Shown here piece after piece: positions 26,501 through 41,500 of a stretch of 64,000 nucleotides of DNA; the stretch's first letter is position 1; the number at the start of each line of letters is the position of its first letter. Source of the DNA: Vanessa cardui (lineage: Eukaryota > Arthropoda > Insecta > Lepidoptera > Nymphalidae); the NCBI RefSeq assembly GCF_905220365.1, contig NC_061151.1, forward strand, positions 4,210,197-4,274,196. The letters run 5' to 3'. The notes beneath the pieces are model-generated. The model saw nothing but the letters and a program-made list of their open reading frames with translations, did no database searches and was not told the origin of the DNA. A program made the translations under genes and the position numbers.

Positions 26501-29500
26501 TCGGTAAAAGTTGGATCGATGTATAATTCGTATCGTAACACTGTATCCTACAATCGCATAGGATGGGGAGGTTGAGGTGGACCTATCAGAGTAACCAATA
26601 CCGTAACATTTTCCTAAAAGATTGAATGGGTACCACTGGTTTTTAATGATTTCAGTGCCCGTTGTCCCCGAAACGAACCCCCCCCCCCATGCCTTGTGAG
26701 AGAAAAACGTAAAGGTTTGCCAGCAACAAAAAAATTTTAGTAGAATTATGTAACATCAGCTTAGCTTAGCTTAGCTTAGCTTAGCTTAGCTTAGAAAGAA
26801 AAAGTCATAAGTCATACGTATTCTTTAGTAACTTTTAGTATGTTAGTATGGTTACTTTTAGTAAGATTGCCGTATACATAGTGAGGTAATGTGGTTTGCC
26901 AAGACAGTGACTAGAATCGAAGGTTGTGGCGCTTAATTTAATGGTAATTCGTGTTGGGATCCATATATTTAACTACAAAAACGCAAATACCTACCTAAAA
27001 ATTGCTACACCTATATAGGTAAAACTTAGACAAGAGGCTGTAGCGTTTTGGAAGAGGTTCTTAAATAATATTACTGTCCTAGTAACCTGACTTCACACGG
27101 TCTGAATTTATTGATCAAAAATATTGTGGAATGTGCTTAGCAATTAAATTATAAGTAGATATTAGAAATAAATAATATAAATAAATTATTCGACCTATAA
27201 GGTGGTACATTATTCTTCAAATTTATATGAGACCATTCGGTAACTACTGAGTTTCTTGCCGGTTCTTCTCGGTAGAATCTACTTTTCGAACCGGTAGCCG
27301 GAGCCTACTTTTTATTTTTTACATATGATTCACATTTATTTTGTAGCAGCAGGTCCTGATAGTGGTAGCTTAACTTAATTGTTAAATGACGATTCAAAAG
27401 TGCTTGCAAAGCCCACTTGAATAATTTTTATTTCGATTTGATTTGATTTGATTCGGGAAACATACCCAATATATATACCAAACCAAATTGGAAGTTTCCA
27501 AATTGGTTCATAAATAATGGAGTACTGTATTAAACAATATTACAAGTACAAAGAAAAAAATATCTTACTTCTTCTTCTTAAATCTTTTTTTCAACCGACC
27601 TCAAAATTTAGGTCGGTTAAAAATCGGACAAATGCAACAAAAAATAATTTAATAGCTATATTCTACTTTCAAATTTGTTTTGATTAATTACCATTTTGAA
27701 AAACGATTGACAGCAAACATTTGAACAGTTAAATAGATTATTTTCAAAGGTTATGCCTAGTTCACTGCATTGCACCAAATGCTATAATTAGGTAAACTCG
27801 AAATACCTATCGGGCGCCAACAATGGCCTTGATATATCATTATCCAAGTTATAAGAACAGTCCATCACAATAGGCTATTTGACTAGTTTTTAAAATCCAG
27901 TTTATATTATTTAGTAGAGGTTAAGGAACCCAGTAAAAGTTGATTTTTTTATTTCTAGTACATATTTGCCTAAAAATATCACATTAAAAATTCCATATTT
28001 AAATAACGCGCGAAGACGCTACTTGGAGAATATGGCGCTGCAAAGGGGTCGATGACGTCACTCTGCTGTATTTTAATCTGTGGTACATATAGTAGAAAAG
28101 CAAGGTTTACAAGAAAGTTACTTAATCATAAGCCCGACCAATCAGGAGCGTTTTGTGTCACGTTACAAACGTTTGAAAAAATGCATTTTTATTTATTGAT
28201 TTTTGAATAAATTAAGCATTGTTTTCAAGTTTCGTTAGTAAATAACCATTTTTAAAGTCATAATATACAGTGATTACAATAATCCACAATTTATTTTTGT
28301 CAAATAGCCTATTGAAACTTTTACTGTGTATATTCACCAATGGATAGTTATTTGTGATTCTTCCTCATTAAGGGTGACATTAAGTAACATTTTGATGACG
28401 ATTACGTATTACATACAAATGACTTAACCTGGGAACTGGATGAAATTTAACATAAGCGTTTCTCATAGTTTAGATACACCCTGTATTTAAATTCATCACC
28501 TAAGGTTTAATAAGGGATGTTGATTTCTACGAAAATTTATCATATTTGATAAATCACGGTTATTCGATATATAACTGCTTCTGATAACCAGTTTTTATAA
28601 TACATCACCAATAGGAACAAAGTTAGAATATAAGTTTATTTCAATGTTCATTTTTTGAATTTCCAAGTATGGAATTTGTGTTATAGGCAACGAAGCCAAA
28701 AATAATTCACTTGATGGCAGGGCTTTGCGCAAGCCTGTCTGGGTACCACCCACTCATCAGCAATACTTAGTATTTTGTTCTGGTTTGAAGGGTGAGTGAG
28801 CCAGTAACTAAGAGCGCAAGGGACATAACATCTTAGCTGCAAAGTTCTTATATTATTGATGTAAGGAATGGTAATATGATTTACAGCGTTTTAATTTCAT
28901 GATTGGTAGGCAATAATTAAAAATTTGTTATACAAGACTTTTCGATATAAGATGATATTAACAGCAGTGCACAAGGAAAAACTTATATTTCATTTTTAGT
29001 ATCACTTGTACATGTTACTTTATAGTCGTAAACGAATTATTAATAGCAAAAAGTATATAATGTATACTAAATTCATATAGTACTAACTTTCGCCCGTGGT
29101 TTTATCCGCGTCTTATGGAAGGGCCTTAAGTGTCGTAGGTTTTAGGAAAAACCCCTTTATTCTCCTATGGGTTAAAGTTAAAGTTTTTGGATACCAAATT
29201 TCATCAAATTCGGTGTAGCCGTGACAAATAAGTAAGAAAGGGTTTTGCGATATTTTTGGGGGAGTCCTGCTATTGTTTTCACCTAATAATCGTGAAAATC
29301 TAATTCTTTATCGCACCAAATTTTAAGAATGGGTGAACTTGGTTTGGATTTTTCGCAAATATCGAAAAGGGACAAAAAAAATATAGATCCTCTCCACTTA
29401 GGTGGTACCACTCATCACATATTCAACCACCGAAATATATTTGCGTAAAGCAATGCATGAGGCAGGAAAGGAAAATAATACACGTCTATTAACAAATGCG

Positions 29501-32500
29501 TTCCTACCCAAACATACTCGGTTTGTTTTGTTAAATATTCCAATCAACGCCGATCGTATTTATAGCGCACGTGTTACACTTATGACGTCATAAGTGCTAA
29601 CAAATTGCCCACAAAACAACCCGTGACCCGTGCCTTGTTTCATAAGTGCCATCAGAATGTTTGTTTACGACGATTGTTATTGTGTTATGACCTATATGAC
29701 AATATTTTTAAATTGTATTTTATTAGAAAAACGTATTATGGACATAATATATTATGTATGGCGACCTCCATGGTCGAGTAGTGTGTAGTATTTTCATGGA
29801 TACGGAACTCCTAGATCCCGGGTTCGATTCCCTGCCGAGTCGATGTAGAAAAAGTTTATTAGTTTTCTGTTGTCTTGGATCTGGGTGTTTGTGGTACCGT
29901 CGTTACTTCAGATTTTCCATAACACAAGTGCTTTAGCTACTTACATTGGGATCAGAGTGATGTATGTGATGTTGTCCAAAATTTATGTATTAAAAACAAA
30001 AGTCAATTTTTGTCCCAGTGATTATGGGACTATAGTTTATATAGAAGATCAGTCAAGATCTTACTTTCAAGAGCTTTCAAGAGATGTGCAAGAAATTAAA
30101 GAGGATTCTTAATAACAAGCGGGGAAAAAGTTACTGGCCGGGTAAAGCGACACTATAGCTTTATATAAAAAAAGTAAAACTTGCGATCAGATAATGTCAT
30201 TTTGTCATCGGTTTCAAAACTTGTAAAATCTATTGAATAAACGCAAAGTTTCGCGTGCTACCTACTCTTATTATGTAACTAGCGACCCGTACCGGCTTTG
30301 CACGAGTAAAATGCGGATAATAAATATGTACTACATTATATCTAATTACTTCTTTGTTCCATTTGCTGTCGAAACGCTTGACCCTTGGAGTAGTGGTGGA
30401 AAAAGCTTCATCAAAAGTATAACACCTCGCCTCGTTGCCTCCACTGGTGACAGGAGGGCTGGTTCGTTTTTTGCCCAGAGGATCGGAATTGCGATTCAAC
30501 GGGGAAATGCTGCTAGCATTCTTGCTACCATTCCACGCGGTCAAGATTTATACAGTAACTAGTTTTAGTTCATATTTGTATATATTTAAGCATTTAATGT
30601 TATTAATTCTTATGTTAATAAAATACTACAAAGGATGTCTTTATTTATGACATCACATAAGACTTCGAAACTTTTAAAACTATCAGTGTTTCTTTACTAT
30701 ATTGTCCATGTATCATATACAAAAACCTTCCTTTCGAATCAATATATCTATTCAAAATCAAAATAAACTTTATTCAAGTGGGCTTTTACAAGCACTTTTC
30801 AATCGTCATTTAACAATCAAGTGAAGCTACCACCGGTTCGGAAAGCAGATTCTACCAAGAACCGGCAAGAAACTCAATAGTTACTCTTTTTCAACATTTA
30901 AAAAATACAGTCAAATCAGTTAAATACAATTATATATGTAATGTATCCTGCCTGGAAGTCAACAGGTATTAAAAAAATCGCAACAAAATCCGTTGCGTAA
31001 TTTTAAAGATCTAAGCATACATAGGGACAGACAGCGGTAAGCGATTTGTTTTATACTATGTAGTGATTATTTCCACTGGCATGTTTTCGTCGACTGCTTA
31101 TACTGCCAAAAACTAAACTCTAGTCTGCTTCTCAGAATTTCTACGTAAAGAACTTTAGTTACAGTTTTCTTGGCCGAAACTAGCATTTATAATTAGTTTC
31201 AAGACGAACGTGGTACAGTACGACACAACTTAGATGCATCATTGGAAAATGCAATGATACCTATTAACTTAGATGTATCATTGGAAAATGCAATGATGAC
31301 TATTAACACAACCAATAGAAATAGCTTCCTATCGCACCATTCGACGCTATTCGTCAAGTATGTCGACGTGTCAAATTAACGAATAGGTCATATGATATTA
31401 CAAGTTATAACGTTTGTGTAAAGATCATATTCACGTAAGAAATAAACATTGATAATTTGAGATAGCGTATAGTACGACACAAATTAGATGTAGCATCGGA
31501 AAATGTAATGGAATGAAAATAAAACCGATTACTGCCGATTTACACAACCAATAGAAATAGCTCCCTATCGCGCCATTCGACGCTATTGGTCGCTATAGAT
31601 TCACGCGTCAGAGAAAGCAAGTGCATGTAAATCGACGCGTCAAATTGACGAATATATTAGGTCATATGATATTACAAGTTATTACGTTTGTGTAAAGATC
31701 ATATTCACGTAAGAAATAAATATTGATAATTTGTATTAGCGTACTTAATTCAGATTTAATCGGTTTTACGAATTGCCGATGCTACATCTAAGTTGTGTCC
31801 GTACTATACAATGTGTTACATTTGTTTAAGGAAAATGTTTAGTAAACATTCAAATGAATATAATTAATATAACATTTTATTATGTTAATTTCCTACGTGA
31901 GGTCGCAAATAATACATCTATATGCTAATAGTGTTAATATTATAAAAATGTGGAGTGTGTTTAAACGCGCCAATATACTATCGAGTTAAAGAATATACTG
32001 TATGTATATAAGGTCGTATGTAGTTTAATGTGGTTGAGAAACAGGGGACATATTATATGCAAAATCAAAATCAAAATAAACTTTATTCAAGTGGGCTTTT
32101 ACAAGCACTTTTGAATCGTCATTTAACAATTAAGTGAAGCTAACATCGTTTCGGATAGTAGATTCTACCGAGAAGAACCGCCAAGAAACTCAGTAGTTAC
32201 TCTTTTTCAAGATTTAATAAATACAATCATATTAATAAAATACAATTAAAAAAATATGTAATGTATCCTTCCTGGAAGTCAACAGGTATTAATTCCACAC
32301 ATTTTTATCATCTGCAAAATCTTGTATCAAATAATATGCTTATCTTAATAACAATTTTTATAATTTACTTTTTGCGAGAATTACCGACTTATTTCCGAAG
32401 CGATTTCAAACAATATAACATTAATCCTTATGCAATTAAGTACTTTAAATACATTGTGTATTTAATATAAATCAACAACAACAACAGCCTGTAAACTCCC

Positions 32501-35500
32501 ACTGCTGGGCTAAAGACCTCCTCTCCCTTTGAGGAGAAGGTTGGAACATATTTCACCACGTTGTTCCAATGCGGGTTGGTGGTATAAACATGTGGCAGAA
32601 TTTCTATGAAATTTGTCACTTGCAGGTTTCCTCACAATGTTTTCCTTCACCGCTGAACACGAGATGAATTATAAAGATAAATTAAGCACATGAATCAGCG
32701 GTGCTTGCCTGGGTTTGAGCTCGCAATCATCGGTTAAGATGCACGCGTTCTAACCACTGGAAAAATGGCACTGTCTAACGACTGAAAAACTGTAAACGTT
32801 GTAAGACATTCTGTAGTTAATCTAAATACATATACAGGGTTATTGGTAATTCGAAGTATTCCCGTTAAAAGGTAATAGGGGTGACAATTTACAATAATTT
32901 GTTATAATAAAAATAATTTGTGGGATGACGTCTGACAGAGCAGTATGGAAGGAGAAGATATGCTGCGCCGACCCCAAATAAAATAGGGATAAGGGCAGGA
33001 GGATGATGATGCATGCAAAAGTGAACAATTTCTGAGGTATCACGTTTTTTTAGTTTTCAAAATTTGTCGAAAATGCAACTTAAAAAATGTATTTAAAAGA
33101 AGTATCAATTAAAAGCTATTTTTTTCTTCTGATTTATAATGAATAAAAATTTTAACAAAAAGAAAAACCGATTTCAAACAAAACAATACTTTTAAACTAA
33201 TAAAAATGCACTAAAAAGTAATAAAAATAATTGCATATTTAACATATTTTTAGAGTCCTCCTAGGTAAAATGAAATGAAAAATATTAGACTACTTAAAAG
33301 TCGATTTACGATTATATAATGTAGTTATAGTTATTGTTATTTTTGGAGCCGGTATCAGCCACGGGCACAAGCCTCAAAAATCAAAAGAAATAAGCGATAT
33401 GAGCCCCTTGATTGACCCAGTACATTATCGTATAAAAGGTAATTTGTAAAAAACATATTTCTTAAAATATTCTCGTATTGTTTTTTGATAGATATACTAC
33501 AGGGTTTTCTTGCCAAATATAAGTATATCCTTTATAATAAAAAGAATTTCCTCCCTATATAGACACACAGTGTCTACAGCACAGACTGTCTTTGGGATTA
33601 GCAATCCTGCTCCAAACTCGATCGAGAGGAGATTACACGACGTTGGCGGAAATAAACTATTCTCTTGGAACATTTGAATCAAAGCAAGAATTGAATAGAA
33701 TTGAATTTATGCGATTGTACGTCAAAGAACTGCGTCGCCGGGTTGATTGATTGAGTTAATGATGGTTTGACGTAATACAGGACGGGGTAGGCAATGATAT
33801 TGTAAAGAGGCGCATGCGCACGTGTTGGAAACAATGTTTATGATACATGTTTTTTGAACGATATAAATTACAACAACAATTTTGAGAAGAGAAGGAGAAG
33901 GTTTCGAACTTATTGTACCGCACTGTTCCATTGCTGGTTGGAGGAATACACATGTGGCAGAATTTCTATGAAATTAGACACATACAGGTTTCCTTTACGA
34001 TGTTTTCCTTCACCGCCGAGCACGAGATGAATCATAAACACAAATTAAGCACATATATATAGTAGTGCTTGCCTGGGTTTGAACCCAAAATCATCGGTTA
34101 CGATACACGCGTCCTAACCACTGGGCCATCTCGGCTTATTAATAAATTAATTATACACAAAACCTTCAATTAAGTACTATATTCATGAGTAGTGAATTGA
34201 TCGTAAATTCCCCACTGCTGGGCTAAGGAGAGCTTTAAGGAGAAGGTTTGAAGCTTATTCCACCACGCTGATCCAACGGGTTGATGAATTCACATCTGAC
34301 TGAATTTCGTTGAAATAAATGGAGATTCTACCATTGATGATTCTAAGCATTGATGTTTTGCTCAAGAATATTTGATAATTGACTGGCTCCTACTAGCCTG
34401 TAGTATAGTTTGCCACGGTAGCATACGTGAGCGATCCCGTGGCGCCCACCGAGATGATGAGGGTTCCGCTGGTTTTATAATGGGTATACCCGGTGGACCT
34501 GGGCGCACTCGGCGTCCAGGAAACCGGGGAGTCTCACACACCCCCCCACTTTCCATCACGTGGCGCGTAAAGCGTTTTTCCAGCGATAAAAAAAGGTTAG
34601 TATGGCTTTATGTTTATAATAAAAGTCGCCGACCCAGAGAGTTAAGCACAATAAAATAATATTATGATTGATTACCAATAGTTATGATAAACGTTTCAAT
34701 AAAATCAATTTAGTAACATCGTGTCCAAATAAAACACGTCACGTGCGCACGCGCAGAAGTGGCCGCCAATAATGCCATAAGATCACTTCCTCTACATAAA
34801 ACGCAAGTATTTTTGTGACTGGCACATTGCCAACGGTATGTCAAGAACGTCTGGAGTTTAGGAAACGTATATTTTGATATAAGTATTATTTCCTGTATGT
34901 TTATTTAATTTTTAATTATAAATATAAACGCTACCTTTTCGGATCTCTTACATAAATATCATATGGAACTTTTGAATTTTAAGGGATATTCTTAAGCATA
35001 ATTTTGTCTTAGATTTTTACACATTGAAATAAAACTAGTTTTAACGGATTTAAATCGCGTATACTAATTATTTTTATCATCCCGACGTTTCGAGCACTTT
35101 ATTTCGAACGATTTCGAATTAAGAAATCGTTGGCGGTAGTTGTAAATAATATTTCTTTTGTACTTCAAATAGACAAATGTCACCTCAGTCTACCCGTTAC
35201 CACGAACGCAATAAATTAGAAAATTCTTAAGCAGTTCATAAAATTCATGTTTTTATTAAAATCCTCTTAAAGTTTTTTTTAGATACAAACAAAAAGAGGT
35301 CAAACATCAAAGCCTTAAACACAAACTAAAGTTGGTAGGTAGATATGAGAATGGAATTGGTTTATAAGTATATATTATAAACGAGCTGTCGCCTGCGGCT
35401 TCGCTTGCTTTTTGGGGGTTGGTTGTCATATTTTATTTATTTTATAAATATGAGACAACATCACATACATTACTCTGATCCCAATGTAAGTAGGTAAAGC

Positions 35501-38500
35501 ACTTGTGTTATGGAAAATCAGAAGTAATGACGGTACCACAAACACCGAGACCCAAGACAACATAGAATACAAATGATAATCTACATTGACTATGCTGGGA
35601 ATCGAACCCAGGACCTCAGAGTGGTGTACCCATGAAAACCGGTGTACACACCACTCGACCACGGACGTCGTCGAGGTCATGTGTTAGACAAAAACGTAAC
35701 CCATGTCCTACCTTGAAGTTCATGTTTTCTTCACACCAAATTCCATCAAAATCGGTTCACTGATTTGATCATGAAAGAGACAGATAGAGTCAAACATTAT
35801 TTAATACTTAATGAGGTTACCGATTCAACAACAACAAGAACAACAGCCTGTAAATTCCCGCTGCTGGGCTAAAGGCCTCCTCTCCCTTTGAGGAGAAGGT
35901 TTGGAACATCACACACACACACATCACAACGCTGTTCCAATGCGGGTTGGTGGAATACACATGTGGCAGAATTTCTATGAAATTTGTCACATGCAGGTTT
36001 CCTCACGATGTTTTCCTTCACCGCTGAGCACGAGATGAATTATAAAGACAAATTAAGCACATGTATCAGCGGTGCTTGCCTGGGTTTGAACCGGCAATCA
36101 TCGGTTAAGATGCACGCGTTCTAACAACTATCGATTCGATTGTGTTTTTTTAATGAATCTCTCGCCTAGAACTCGGTCATTTATGAAGGGATTTGGGAAA
36201 TTGTATTTTTTATTTGGAACGCTATACTTCCGGTTCGGTTCCATTTAATTTTGAAGAGGGTGAAAGGCTATTGTTTTTTCGGGCTCGTATTTTTATTTAT
36301 GATTTATTTTCTCATGGGTTTTGTTGTTAACATTTTATTTTACTATTGACCTGATAAGATGTTTCAATCCAGTATCTACTTACAAGCCACTAGGGGGTAA
36401 ATGTGCCTATAATCATAACGAATTTTATTCAAGTAGATTCATATTAAATGTATATACCACCGGTTAAGAATGAAGATTTTACCTAAAGAAACAAGATACT
36501 CAGTATTAACTTTTCCAACATATGAAATACAAAGTTATATAAACATACAGGCTTAAATCTATTTAAACTCTTTTTCACTTTTGGGGTTAGTCGTCAGGTT
36601 AGACACAAAAAAGACTATTTCACTCCTTGAAGTTCTTACTTCATTATTAAATCAATTGAATTCGGTTCAGTAGTTTGGCTATGACAAAGTATCATACAGA
36701 CAGAATTATTTTCCCATGTATAAAATTAGTATAGATATCCCTCCTAAAGTCAACAATAACTACTCCAAAAGTAAATGATCATCATACATAACCTTGTATA
36801 TACATTATTTATTTATTTATTAATAATTTTCAAATGTTATTTAAGCGCTATGTCCTTATATGTCTTTCGTATATTAGAATAACAAAAATAATAAACAACA
36901 ATTTGTATGTAACGTAATTTTTTGTATGAATCATACAAATCAGTGGGCCTGTTTATCCTTAAACGCTCATTGTCCATCCTGATAACCATTAACCGCAATA
37001 TTTCATCACTGGCTATCCAATAACCACAGTTTTAACTGTATGGATAGCGATAACTATACGCAGGGTCTTCAACCCATTCGAGGCCCTGGTTATTTAATGA
37101 TAATGGGGCCCTCTATGACTTTGACAGAACACTACTTTGTTAGAATAGATAAACAAGGTTATAGACTTTTTTTAATAATCACATCTTTACATTATACATA
37201 TTTATTTGATATTTGATATTTGATATCGATCGCGGGGCCCTAGGCCCAAAATGCTCAATGTAAAAGAGGCGTCTGACTATGTGAGCACAGGTTTAAATGG
37301 TGTTAAGTTTGGCACAGCCCTGTCCAACTAACATGGCAATTAGGTTTAATGACGTCATAGGTCATCGCGCATTTTTGAATAACTTTGCGACAAGGTAACA
37401 AGTCAACAACATTGGAAATTACATTGACCTTAACTTGTTATGTGATAATTAATAGTATTTTGTAATTTTTTTGTTGGACACCAGTAAATCAGAAACGATG
37501 GAAAAATCAATAAAATTGAAATCGAAGTATAAAAATAAAAACATATTTCAGTATATGTTTTACTTGGTGGTAGGGCTTTGTGCAAGCCCGTCTGGGTAGG
37601 TACCACTCACTCAACAGATAATCTACCGTCAAACAACAGTACTCAGGATTGTTGTATTCCGGTTTGAAGGGTGAGTGATCCAGTGTAACTACAGGTACAA
37701 GGGACATAACATTTTAGTTCCAAAGTTTGTTGGCACATTGTCGATGTAAGGAATAGTTAATATTCTTTACAGCGCCATTTTCTATGAGTGATGGTGACCA
37801 CTTATCAGGTAGACGAGAATATAGACCATATTCTCGTCCGCCAACCTATACCATTAAAACATCATTCAAGGCTTTTGTGAGCACTTCATCACATATAACA
37901 GAATTTTAGTAAATTACTTGTCAGTTTACAAAATTAAACATAAAACTAATACGTGTTCGAAATGCACATCCTACCGAGAGGAATCGGCAAGTAATTTGCT
38001 CTCTTCCAACATTTGAGATGGAAGATAGATACTAATCACATTGTTGTTTTCATGGTATGGATGGGAAACGAGCAGGAGACTCACATGATGGAAAGTGACT
38101 ACCACCGCGCATGGATACTTGCATCACTAGAGGGCTAGCAGATGCCTTGCCGGAACAAATGTGTAGGGTCTTTTTTTGAATGTTCCAAGTTACTGAGGTT
38201 AACAAAGTGCCACTGTAGATTAGTGTCATCAGTACCATAGACAACGGCACTGTGGGAAATAGTAATTATCCCTTCCAAAATAATTGCTCAACCTCGGAAC
38301 CTAAAATGTTAAAGATGGCGTTACCTACGTTAACGACCTTACACAAAGCATCAAGTATTGCGTCTTGTTTAGAAAAACCTACCACTAGAAAAGAAACACA
38401 GCGAGAAGTTTTTTATTTTAGTTTTTATTTTTGTCAATGTTATCGATAAATATTAGACAACATCACATACATTACTCTGATCCCAATTTAAGCAGCTGAA

Positions 38501-41500
38501 GCACTTGTGTTATGGAAATCAGAAGTAACGACGGTACCACAAACACCCAGACCCAAGACAAAGTAGAAAACTAATGAACTTTTTCTACATCGACTCTAGA
38601 CGCTACTCGACCACGGAATATATTTTACCTTTGATATTTTAATGAGAGCTAAGATGGCCTCGTGGTTAGAACGCGTGCATCTTAACCGATGATTGCGGGT
38701 TCAAACCAAGGCAAGCACCGCTATATATATGTGCTTAATTTGTGTTTATAATTCATCCCGTGCTTAGCGGTGAAGGAAAACATCGTGAGGAAACCTGCAT
38801 GTGACAAATTTCATAGAAATTCTGCCACATATGTATTCTACCAACCCGCATTGGAACAGCGTGGTGGAATATGTTCCAAACCTTCTCCTCAAAGGGAGAG
38901 GAGGCCTTTAGCCCAGCAGTGGGAATTTACAGGCTGTTATTCATCTAAGTAATTAGTTTTATAATATACTAGTAGTCGCCCGCGGCTTGTCTCACGTTTT
39001 AGGGTGTTGGTATGTGATAGGCAAAAAGCCTATGTCATTTCTCGGAGTTCAAGTTTCCTTCCTACCAAATTTCATCAAATTCGGTTCAGAGGTTTAGTCG
39101 TAAAAGAGCGACAGAGTTACTTTAACATCTATAATATTAATATAGATTGATATTATGTCAAGAATTACATTTAAATCTAATTACTTTTGTGTTCCATTTG
39201 CTGTCGAAACGCTTGGCCCTTGGAGTAGTGGTGCAAGAAGCTTCATCAAAAGTATAACACCTGGTTCGTTTTTTGCCCAGAGGATCGGAATTGCGATTCA
39301 ACGGGGAAACGCTGCTAGCATTCTTGCCACCATTCCACGCCGTCAAGTTTTATACAGTAACTAATTTTAGTTCATATTTGTATATATTTAAGCATTTAAT
39401 GTTGTTAATTCTTATGTTAATAAATTATTCTAGATTTACACTTATGTGATTGATTACTGTTTGTTTGTTTGGTGAGGCTCTGTATATAGAAGATCATTTG
39501 CCGAGATAATTTAGAAATACAATTTCTTGTGACATTGTAGCTGTTATTATTGTATATAAGACCACGCCCTTCTATAATAAAATTCCATACATTGTGTGAC
39601 ATTTTCATATCGTTAACATATAAGATGTACAATTAATTATGACCTTGTATAATGAAAACACTTCTCAAACATCTTAGTGTCTCTACTAGTAACAAAAGGG
39701 CATAAATGCAACACCTCGCCTTACAATCGCTGACGATAGCTGACTTTCCGCTCAGAAGATCAGAAATATGATAATAAGTTTCTTACTGGTTCTTCTCGGT
39801 AGAATCTACTTTCCGAATCAGTGGTAGCTTCACTTAATTGTAAAATGACGATTCAAAAGTGCTTGTAAACGCCTACTTGAATAAAGATTTTTTTTATTTG
39901 ATTTGATTATTATTTATATTAAGATCATAAACGCGGACAAGGGTTTGATTGTATGTTTGTTTCTCATTCAATCATTGAATTATCTATACACGTCAGGGCT
40001 ATTGAAAACGACATACTATATACAGTCGGAGTAAGAAAAGGTTCGTCACCTTAAGATCTATTTTCGTGTGCTCAGTATGAGCAATCATCTTTACCGAGCG
40101 AGAATATATGACAATTCAGTTGAATAAATCATATCTAATTTAAATTTGTAATGACTAATTATGCCATTAAAAAGGTTTCACGTTGATATAAAACCAGACG
40201 TAGTCCAAAGATGTTACACTATTTTGAACCAAGTTATCATACAATGTAAGTTTAATTTTATATGCAGTTGTCAGTTTAGTGCTTTAGATTCAAAAGGTAC
40301 TAAGAGCTTACAATTTGATAAAGGAATTAATTTGTAAACTGACTTTCTTACTCTGACTGTACAAAGCTTAGTATATCTTATATGCTTATATCGTTTGGGA
40401 CGAACGCATTGTATGTACGGAAAATACCGAAATGAATGTTTTCATTCAAAATGTCTTCACGACCGATTTCGGTCACGGTCAGTCGCATCAGATATAGCCA
40501 ACTACGCAGATAATATGCTCATGTGTGTTGGACAGATGAGGCAAGATGGCCCAGTGGTTATAACGCGTGAATCTTAACCGATGATTGCTGGTTCAAAGTT
40601 GCAAGCACCGCTGAATATTCATTTGCTTAATTTATTTCTAATCTTTATAATTTATATCGTGCTTCGTCGTATTTTCAGATTTCTGCCACATGTGTATTCC
40701 ACCAAACCGCATTGGAACAGCGTGGTGGAATATATTGCAAACCTTCTCCTCAAAGATATAGGAGGCCTTAGACTAGCAATGGGAAATTAACAGGCTGTTG
40801 TAGTTGTTGAGTGTTGGACTTGTTCTGAGTATTCTATCAGAGGTATCAGAATCTGCTAGGATGGAAAGGAATTCTATCTAATGGCTAAAGGACAATGAGA
40901 CTGAGGTTACTATGTACTAAGTCCGAAGTCCAAAGTCAAGTCCCAAAAAAAAAAACGCAAATTCACATCTCATCAACACAATGACTCGATCGAAGAGTTC
41001 ATACGGATGATCAAAGTTCATACGGATCAACAGCTTTAGTTTTCAATCAGTTAGATTTCAATATTCGTTTTTTTTTACTAGCCGTTTCGCAACTTCATTT
41101 AGGTTTGATTTTAACAAAAAAAGATATCGTTGTAGGCTAAGTTACTCCTTGTCATAAGCTAAAAATTATAACCATTCTTTACATCGCCAATACGCCACTT
41201 ATGCCACTTGGGAACTAAGATGTTATGTCGATTATGCCTGTAGTTACACTGTATCACTCACCCTTCAAATGAGAACACACCAAGTACTGCTGTTTGACGG
41301 TAATATGTGATGATATATTTTGATGTCAATAACCCACCACTAACATCAAAACAATGTGAAAATTATCAGCTTAATCAGTTAAGTGGCACAGGTATAATAT
41401 TCATATACGAAATTAATTTAATTAAATATAAACTTTTTGCAAAACAATAAATAATCGATACTTTTAAATCGTTCTAATAAAAAATAAATCATACTCACAG

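Larger units (their letters stand above)
30278..31070 (+). mobile_element. rep-E with nested rep-G and rep-D
   Basis: Starts actagcgacccgtaccggct and resumes ccatgtatcatatacaaaaa near 30705, then aaaatccgttgcgtaatttt and gacagacagcggtaagcgat near 30985-31050. Confidence 0.7.

Noticed and set aside
27592..27618. Hairpin AACCGACCT...AGGTCGGTT as a terminator or small RNA
   Set aside because: A short 9-bp stem common in lepidopteran repeats. There is no supporting context and intrinsic terminators do not apply here.
34362..34659. Opposed frames rich in Pro/Arg/Gly as a collagen-like protein
   Set aside because: They come from the short GC-rich repeat-like block read on both strands, with no continuity outside it.
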